Assembly: GCF_044547355.1 (NCBI RefSeq)
Contig: NZ_JBIUAG010000002.1
Coordinates: forward strand, 646,845 to 710,844
DNA length: 64,000 nt
DNA from: Kutzneria sp044547355
GTDB taxonomy: Bacteria; Actinomycetota; Actinomycetes; Mycobacteriales; Pseudonocardiaceae
Direction of reading: 5' to 3'
A program made the position numbers and the translations under genes. Shown one piece after another: positions 59,929 through 64,000 of the stretch; within the stretch, counting starts at the first letter, position 1, and each line of letters begins with the position of its first letter. The notes under the pieces were generated by a model. The model saw only the letters and a program-made list of their open reading frames with translations, was not told where the DNA came from and did not search any database.

Positions 59929-60455
59929 GGCTTGCTCCTCCTGACCTTGACGGCGACGGTCGGCCGCGTGCGGAGATCGATGCCGTCCAGCGCCCGATCG
60001 ACGGCCGTTCGCTCGGCGTCGGCCAAGCCGTCGGTGACGGTCCGCGTGGTCCGGACGGCGGCTATCACCTTGCGGCGTCGGCGTTTGACCCGGACGGCGC
60101 TCACCCCGTCGACCGCGAGCGTGGTGCGGCGCAGGGCCGAGCCGAGGCTGCGCCGGCCGACACCGGCGGCGATGCCGGTGTCATCAGGCGCAAGGGGCAC
60201 GACAACAAGCCGGCCCGGCACCAGCGCGGCCAACAACAGGACCAGGCCGACCACACCGACGCCGACGGCGGCCGCCAGCACGACGATGTCGCCCCACCGA
60301 ACGGAATTCAGCACAGCCAGGGCATTGTCGACGTCACGCCACCGGCGCGGGTCCATCAGCACCTGCACCGACACCGTCACGGCGAAGGCGCACAACGCGA
60401 ACAGCCCGATGGCCGCCAGGGTCGCCGCGACCGAGCGGCGGGATCGGCGCTTCAC
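59925..60455 (-). CDS. DUF6286-like two-TM protein of the Asp23 cluster
   Basis: A 176-residue membrane protein. It has a basic N-terminus (MKRRSRRS), TM helices at about residues 9-33 and 55-80, then a cytoplasmic domain in which LRRTTLAVDGVSAVRVKRRR and TAVDRALDGIDLRTRPTVAV are Asp23-like strands. Such proteins accompany Asp23 genes in actinobacteria. It overlaps both neighbours by four bases (start GTGA, end ATGA), so it is tightly coupled. The function is probably membrane placement of Asp23 assemblies. Confidence 0.78.
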   Translation of the reverse strand: MKRRSRRSVAATLAAIGLFALCAFAVTVSVQVLMDPRRWRDVDNALAVLNSVRWGDIVVLAAAVGVGVVGLVLLLAALVPGRLVVVPLAPDDTGIAAGVGRRSLGSALRRTTLAVDGVSAVRVKRRRRKVIAAVRTTRTVTDGLADAERTAVDRALDGIDLRTRPTVAVKVRRSKP

Positions 60456-60778
60456 CGCACCCTCCGGCCAACGGCGACACCGGACTGCATGGCGGTCACG
60501 GTGATGTCCACACGGGACACATCCAGCCCCGTGAACTCCCCAACCCGGCCCACGAGGTGCTCACGGGCCCGTCGCGTGGTCTGCGCCAGCGACGACGGAT
60601 AGGCGATCGCCAGCCGCACGTCGAGCGCTACGACGCTGCCGCGAACGTCGGCGGTCACCGACGCCCCGTCGACGATGCCGTCCACCTCGGTGACGGCCTT
60701 GGCCGCCAGCCGGGACACCACACGACCGTCCACTGTGGTCCGACCGCGCTGCCCGGTGTCCGGCAGGACGGCGGTCAC
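60452..60778 (-). CDS. Asp23/Gls24-family envelope stress protein
   Basis: A 108-residue Asp23 domain: TTVDGRVVSRLAAKAVTEVD, VALDVRLAIAYPSSLAQTTR, then TGLDVSRVDITVTAM. Asp23 proteins polymerise at the membrane and protect the envelope under alkaline or cell-wall stress in gram-positives. The start GTG 60778 overlaps the stop of the small membrane-protein gene (GTGA). It is one of four Asp23-like proteins in this operon. Confidence 0.88.
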   Translation of the reverse strand: MTAVLPDTGQRGRTTVDGRVVSRLAAKAVTEVDGIVDGASVTADVRGSVVALDVRLAIAYPSSLAQTTRRAREHLVGRVGEFTGLDVSRVDITVTAMQSGVAVGRRVR

Positions 60779-60948
60779 CGGCCGCGTCCGATGTACTGGG
60801 ACACGTCGATCTTGCCGTCCAGCACGCGGCCGACGAACAGCCCCAGACCGCCGAGCACCAGCACGGCGAGGAAGGCGCCGAACCCGCCGAACGCGGCGGC
60901 GACGCCGAGGGTGAGGCCGGTCAGCAGGCCGAGTTGGGTGGCGTTCAT
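60775..60948 (-). CDS. Small membrane protein of the Asp23 cluster (DUF2273-like)
   Basis: A 57-residue protein, MNATQLGLLTGLTLGVAAAF and onward, with one long or two short hydrophobic helices (residues about 6-42) and a polar tail (LDGKIDVSQYIGRGR). It is easily missed because of its size. ATG 60948 has a perfect GGAGGA and its stop overlaps the next start. DUF2273-type small membrane proteins are regular companions of Asp23 and AmaP. Confidence 0.8.
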   Translation of the reverse strand: MNATQLGLLTGLTLGVAAAFGGFGAFLAVLVLGGLGLFVGRVLDGKIDVSQYIGRGR

Positions 60949-60967
60949 GGTTCCTCCTGCGGGATGA

Positions 60968-61423
60968 TCACTGCACCCGGGTGGTGTCCGGGCCGCGGTC
61001 GAGGTCGTCGTCGCTGGGGATGTGGATGTCGTTCACCGCGATGTTGACCTCGACCACCTCGAGGCCGGTCATCCGCTCGATCGCGGTGATCACGTTGCGC
61101 CGCACGGCCCGGGCCAGGTCGGCGATGGACACGCCGTACTCCACCACGAGCTGGAGGTCGACAGCGGCCTGCTTCTCCCCGACCTCCACCGACACGCCCT
61201 GCCCGATGCTGGCCGAGGCGCCGGGGATGCGGTCGCGGATGGCATTGAAGGCCCGGGCCGCGCCGCCACCGAGGTCGTGCACGCCGGAGATCTCCCGCGC
61301 GGCCAGCCCGGCGATCTTCTGCACGACGACGTCGGCGATGGTGGTGGCGCCGTGCGTGGACGCCAGCGCGCTGATCCGCTCGATCTCCCCGGCGGTGTCG
61401 GTGACGGTGTCCGACTTGGTCAT
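60968..61423 (-). CDS. Asp23/Gls24-family envelope stress protein
   Basis: A 151-residue, full-length Asp23 protein. Residues about 25-140 read IADVVVQKIAGLAAREISGV, VSVEVGEKQAAVDLQLVVEY and MTGLEVVEVNIAVNDIHIP, which is the best match to canonical Asp23 in the cluster. The ATG at 61423 is preferred over 61456 because AGGAGGGG lies directly before it. It probably forms the main filament-forming subunit of the group. Confidence 0.9.
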   Translation of the reverse strand: MTKSDTVTDTAGEIERISALASTHGATTIADVVVQKIAGLAAREISGVHDLGGGAARAFNAIRDRIPGASASIGQGVSVEVGEKQAAVDLQLVVEYGVSIADLARAVRRNVITAIERMTGLEVVEVNIAVNDIHIPSDDDLDRGPDTTRVQ

Positions 61424-61505
61424 AACCCCTCCTGCGGTTGCACGATCATCGGTCATCGGTTCAGACCCGGCAGGGCCGGATTCCTCACGCGCTGTGTCCC
61501 ACGTC

Positions 61506-61802
61506 TCACTCGAAGGCGGCGGCGTCGATGTCGACGACCACCAGCCGCAGCACCGCCTCCGGCCGGCCGGCGTCGTCGATCGCCTTGCGCAGCAACGCCT
61601 CCGCTCGTTCCAGTACCGGCGGCAAGGGCAGCGCGAACGCCACCACCCGGACGGTCACGGCCGACTCGTCGACGTCCACGGCGGTGCGGTCGAGGTCCAA
61701 GGACACCCACGGGACCTTCACGTTGGCCACCGGCGCGGCCGGCCGCAGCTCGGGAATCCGCTTCAGAGCGGCGAGCACCGCGCCGGCCGGATCGGTCACC
61801 AT
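61506..61802 (-). CDS. Small Asp23-operon hypothetical protein
   Basis: A 98-residue alpha/beta protein (VTVRVVAFALPLPPVLERAE; LRLVVVDIDAAAF). Its strand-helix order looks like a reduced Asp23 domain, but the key signature is not complete, so family membership is only suspected. It overlaps the upstream Asp23 gene by seven bases and is part of the operon. Confidence 0.7.
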   Translation of the reverse strand: MVTDPAGAVLAALKRIPELRPAAPVANVKVPWVSLDLDRTAVDVDESAVTVRVVAFALPLPPVLERAEALLRKAIDDAGRPEAVLRLVVVDIDAAAFE

Positions 61803-62164
61803 TCGATGTCCAGAACAGACACTGACACCTCGATCGACTCGTACCCGGTCGCGGCGGCGACCGCCCGGCCGACGGCCCGCTGCACCGCGCCGCCGACCGC
61901 CGCCGCCTGGTCCAGTCCGGAAAGGACGATGCTGACCTCGATCCGCACCAGCTCGGGTTCGACGGAAACCCGCACCCCGTCGACGGAAGCCGGCGTGAGA
62001 CCCTTGATCCAGCCACGCGCCGACCGCGTGGCCGAGCCGATCAGGCCCAGCAGGCCCGGTTCCAGCCGGGCCACACCGGGCACCGCGATCGCCGCTCGGG
62101 CGGCGATCGCGGCGAACACCGGCTCCGCGATCTCGCTGTGAGTTCTCCGAAGGCTTGTGCTCAC
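61796..62164 (-). CDS. Asp23-like protein
   Basis: A 122-residue protein with an Asp23-like core: FAAIAARAAIAVPGVARLEP, VRVSVEPELVRIEVSIVLSG and TGYESIEVSVSVLDIEW. It is more diverged than the copies at 60452 and 60968. The start GTG 62164 overlaps the stop of the anti-sigma/Asp23 fusion gene (GTGA). Confidence 0.78.
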   Translation of the reverse strand: MSTSLRRTHSEIAEPVFAAIAARAAIAVPGVARLEPGLLGLIGSATRSARGWIKGLTPASVDGVRVSVEPELVRIEVSIVLSGLDQAAAVGGAVQRAVGRAVAAATGYESIEVSVSVLDIEW

Positions 62165-62712
62165 GGCAGGTACAGATCCTCCAGCACCAGTTCCAGCTCG
62201 GTCAGCCGGAGTCCGATCCGCGCGGCGGCGGCCGCCGTCACGCGCTCCCGCACCTCGTCCAGCGCCGACGCGGTGAACTCCGGGTAGTGCACGGCCAGGC
62301 TCATCTCCACCCGCACGTCGCTCTCGGTTCCGTCCACATGGGACACACGGCAGCGGCGGGCCCGCACGCCCGGCACGGTGTCGGCGGCGAAGCGCAGCAC
62401 CGCCGCGACCGCCTGGTCGCTGATCCGGACCCGGCCGGGTTCGGAGGTCGGCAGCGGCAGCAGGTCCCGGCGGCGCACGTCGGCGCGCACCGCGGCCATG
62501 ATCCGGCCGGTCAGCCCGGCCGGCGGCGCGATCTCCTCGGCCGCGAGCTGCCCGGTCGCTTCCCGTAGCAGCACAAGGCTTTCCCGCACCGCGCCGCAGT
62601 GCGGGCAGGTGCGCTCGTGTTCGGCGTCGACCTCGTCGAGGTGCTCCCAGACCTGGTCCACGTCGCGGCCGCAGGGCAGCCGGTAGTCCGCCGCGGTCTC
62701 GTTCACCGCCAT
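62161..62712 (-). CDS. Zinc anti-sigma domain fused to an Asp23-like domain
   Basis: A 183-residue protein. The N-terminal 45 residues contain the zinc anti-sigma motif HxxxCxxC as HERTCPHC (about residues 31-38), with an upstream Cys14, as in ZAS-type anti-sigma factors. Residues about 88-180 read RISDQAVAAVLRFAADTVPG, VRVEMSLAVHYPEFTASALD and LRLTELELVLEDLYLP, an Asp23-like domain. There is no TM helix. It overlaps the ECF sigma gene by ten bases. It probably holds the sigma factor while its Asp23 part reads the state of the Asp23 assembly. Confidence 0.85.
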   Translation of the reverse strand: MAVNETAADYRLPCGRDVDQVWEHLDEVDAEHERTCPHCGAVRESLVLLREATGQLAAEEIAPPAGLTGRIMAAVRADVRRRDLLPLPTSEPGRVRISDQAVAAVLRFAADTVPGVRARRCRVSHVDGTESDVRVEMSLAVHYPEFTASALDEVRERVTAAAAARIGLRLTELELVLEDLYLP

Positions 62713-63269
62713 GGCGCCATCACCTCCGCCAGTTGCGCCCGCGCCCGGGCGATCCGGCCCCGCACGGCCGTGCTCGTCGTGCCGACGGCGGCCGCGATCT
62801 CCTCGTAGGAACGTCCATGCACCTCACGCAGCAGCCAGCAGGCGCGCTGCTCCGGGGTGAGCACGTCCAGCGCCTCGGTCAGCGCGGCCATCTGGGCATT
62901 GGTCTCGGCCTCCTTCTCGGGCCGGCCCGACCGGCCCGTCGACTCGTGCTGGTCCAGGTCAGCCTCGGCGACCGGCTTGCGGTTGCGTATCACGTTCAGA
63001 CAGCGGTTGGTGGCGGTTCGATAGAGCCAGCCGACGAAGGCCGCCTCCCGCTCCAGCTGGTCCAGCCGCCGCCACGCGGTCAGGAACACGTCCTGCACGA
63101 CGTCCTCGGCGTCGGCCCGGCTGGCGAGGATGCGCACCGCCAGCCGGTATATCGGGCCCTGGTAGCGCTGCACCAGCTGCTCGTACGCGCGCAGGTCGCC
63201 GCCGCGGGCCCGCACGACCAGCGTCGCGTCATCCAGCTCCGCTTCCAGCAGCTCGGGTGGCATCGACAC
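62703..63269 (-). CDS. ECF RNA polymerase sigma factor
   Basis: A 188-residue ECF sigma. Region 2 is YEQLVQRYQGPIYRLAVRIL and DAEDVVQDVFLTAWRRLDQL (about residues 28-73). Region 4 is LTPEQRACWLLREVHGRSYE, then IAAAVGTTSTAVRGRIARAR (about 134-178). GTG 63269 has GGGAGGAAGG well placed; ATG 63263 is possible. It is the first gene of the Asp23 operon, coupled to its zinc anti-sigma fusion, and probably autoregulates this operon and the divergent CsbD-like gene. Confidence 0.93.
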   Translation of the reverse strand: MSMPPELLEAELDDATLVVRARGGDLRAYEQLVQRYQGPIYRLAVRILASRADAEDVVQDVFLTAWRRLDQLEREAAFVGWLYRTATNRCLNVIRNRKPVAEADLDQHESTGRSGRPEKEAETNAQMAALTEALDVLTPEQRACWLLREVHGRSYEEIAAAVGTTSTAVRGRIARARAQLAEVMAPWR

Positions 63270-63443
63270 CGCCTTCCTCCCGCCGACAGGGGCTCACCTC
63301 TTCACCGACCCCGCCCAGCCTGGATCGTCACGCGCCGATTCTGTGACCGTTGCCACCTGATCGTGTGGGTGACGTTTCTGCCAGGCCCGGGTCTTTCCCG
63401 ATGACGACGCCAGCCGGGCGTCACGCCGCGAGAGGAGACCCTC

Positions 63444-63653
63444 ATGGGCCTGCACGACAAGATCAGCAACAAGGCCGACGAGCTCACCGGCAAGGCCAAG
63501 GAGGCCGCCGGCGAGGTCACCGGCGACGAGCAGCTCAAGGCCGAAGGCAAGGCCGACCAGGCGGGCGCGGTGGTCAAGGACGCCATCGCCGAGGTCAAGG
63601 ACACCGCCGGCAAACTGGTCGACAAGGCCAAGGGGCTGCTGGGCCGGGACTGA
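63444..63653 (+). CDS. CsbD-family stress protein
   Basis: A 69-residue, Lys/Glu/Ala-rich helical protein, MGLHDKISNKADELTGKAKE and onward, with the repeating GKAKEAAGEVTGD pattern of CsbD proteins. CsbD is a general-stress (sigma-B type) protein in bacilli and widespread in actinobacteria; its biochemical role is unknown. ATG 63444 has GAGAGGAG upstream. It is divergent from the ECF sigma gene, fitting the same stress regulon. Confidence 0.93.
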   Translation: MGLHDKISNKADELTGKAKEAAGEVTGDEQLKAEGKADQAGAVVKDAIAEVKDTAGKLVDKAKGLLGRD

Positions 63654-63684
63654 CCACAGGGCTTGCCACCAGCGCCGATGCGAG

Positions 63685-63706
63685 TTGTCCACAGGGGTTG
63701 TCCACA
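63685..63706 (+). promoter_or_regulatory. Two tandem DnaA boxes
   Basis: TTGTCCACA occurs twice in the same orientation (63685-63693 and 63698-63706), 13 bases apart, exactly the preferred DnaA box of high-GC actinobacteria. No dnaA, dnaN or parAB gene is near, so this is not oriC itself in the visible part. It may be a DnaA-titration or DnaA-regulated site. Confidence 0.6.
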
Positions 63707-64000
63707 CTGGGGACTAGTCGAACGTGTGTGCGAAGGCAGGGTCGGGGGGTGGGTGACCTGCCGGAGAGTCAGCGGCGCTGGTGGTGGGTGTGGGTGGTGG
63801 GTGCGGGTGTGATTCTTGTGCCCGCGCCGCGCGGTTACCGGGGGGTGGGGATTGCGGTGAGAGGTGGGGGTGTTGTTCGGCTGGGGATGGGGGGCGTTAT
63901 CCAGGCTACTCCGGGTGGATTTTTCGCGGAGACCTCTGGGCGATGGCGTATCAAGGCGCTATAGGGCCGGCGCCGCCAGCCCCGACAAAGAAAAAAATTA
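63707..64000. other. G/T-rich non-coding tail of the window
   Basis: From about 63730 to 63950 the plus strand is rich in GGTGGG/GGGG runs and has no gene with a ribosome site; the open frames here look accidental. The last 40 bases change to GC-rich then A-rich sequence (GACAAAGAAAAAAATTA). The composition resembles 20416-20920 upstream of the HNH gene. Confidence 0.5.

Noticed and set aside
63685..63706. Origin of replication
   Set aside because: Only two DnaA boxes, no dnaA/dnaN genes and no AT-rich melting region.
63350..63964. Long plus-strand frame over the CsbD-like gene
   Set aside because: It runs in another frame through the well-supported CsbD-like gene and then low-complexity DNA.
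1..64000. CRISPR arrays, tRNA/rRNA genes, IS elements, prophage
   Set aside because: Read on both strands; no regular direct-repeat array, cloverleaf, transposase or phage structural gene was recognised. A tRNAscan and an IS search would be decisive.

Overview
This window is high-GC actinobacterial chromosome, most likely from the Pseudonocardiales (for example Kutzneria, Actinosynnema or Amycolatopsis relatives). The evidence is its GTG/TTG starts, tight 4-nt stop/start overlaps, CYP107/CYP105-type P450s, a BTAD (SARP)-NB-ARC-TPR regulator, a DUF222/HNH (13E12-type) protein, a multi-gene Asp23 cluster and a PLL-type lectin. The genus is an inference. No tRNA, rRNA, CRISPR array, IS element or prophage was recognised. 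A short scaffold gap (ten Ns at 32178-32187 inside poly-G/C sequence) shows that this is a draft assembly.

Region 1 (1-31.9 kb) is metabolic and regulatory accessory sequence. It opens with a partial quinone oxidoreductase, a TetR/methyltransferase pair facing a large inverted repeat, and a TetR regulator facing a P450-SDR-Baeyer-Villiger monooxygenase operon with two identical-half-site palindromes in the promoter. There follow a secreted six-repeat lectin-like propeller, a quinone reductase, a stand-alone TOPRIM protein, a second P450, an FAD monooxygenase coupled to a metallo-beta-lactamase-fold protein under a divergent LysR regulator, a secreted carboxylesterase, an epoxide hydrolase, an Ada/AlkA DNA-repair fusion, a large secreted protein and a DUF222/HNH protein. 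An ECF sigma factor sits between two paralogous exported proteins. A CYP105-like P450 faces a BTAD regulator, followed by small redox and lyase genes and a lamin-tail secreted protein.

Region 2 (32-35.5 kb) holds the assembly gap and an apparent deletion scar, in which a quinone-oxidoreductase remnant and a LuxR remnant are joined head to head. An XRE-NB-ARC-TPR regulator follows.

Region 3 (35.8-49.5 kb) is the most interesting part. A seven-gene minus-strand operon (48454 down to 36792, joined by overlaps or gaps of only a few bases) encodes a coiled-coil protein, a four-TM coiled-coil membrane protein, an OmpA-like lipoprotein, a coiled-coil-FHA-ABC ATPase with a degenerate Walker A, a 1069-aa lipoprotein, a TPR-CHAT protease and a TIR-beta-grasp protein. 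A SLATT 2TM effector gene is divergent from it and a conserved hypothetical gene converges on it. TIR (NADase), CHAT (caspase-like protease) and SLATT (pore) are recognised conflict-system effector domains. I propose an envelope-anchored surveillance and suicide system, not one I recognise by name.

Region 4 (49.5-58.8 kb) is a divergent catabolic locus: alpha/beta hydrolase, carboxylesterase, MFS transporter and ADP-ribosylglycohydrolase on one side, FadR-type regulator, bicupin, GlcG/HbpS protein and a second carboxylesterase on the other. The remains of a deleted amidohydrolase gene lie at its edge. Region 5 (58.9-64 kb) is an envelope-stress-like operon: ECF sigma factor, zinc anti-sigma fused to Asp23, three further Asp23 proteins, small membrane proteins and a thioesterase. 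It is divergent from a CsbD-like gene, and two tandem DnaA boxes and a G/T-rich tail follow.
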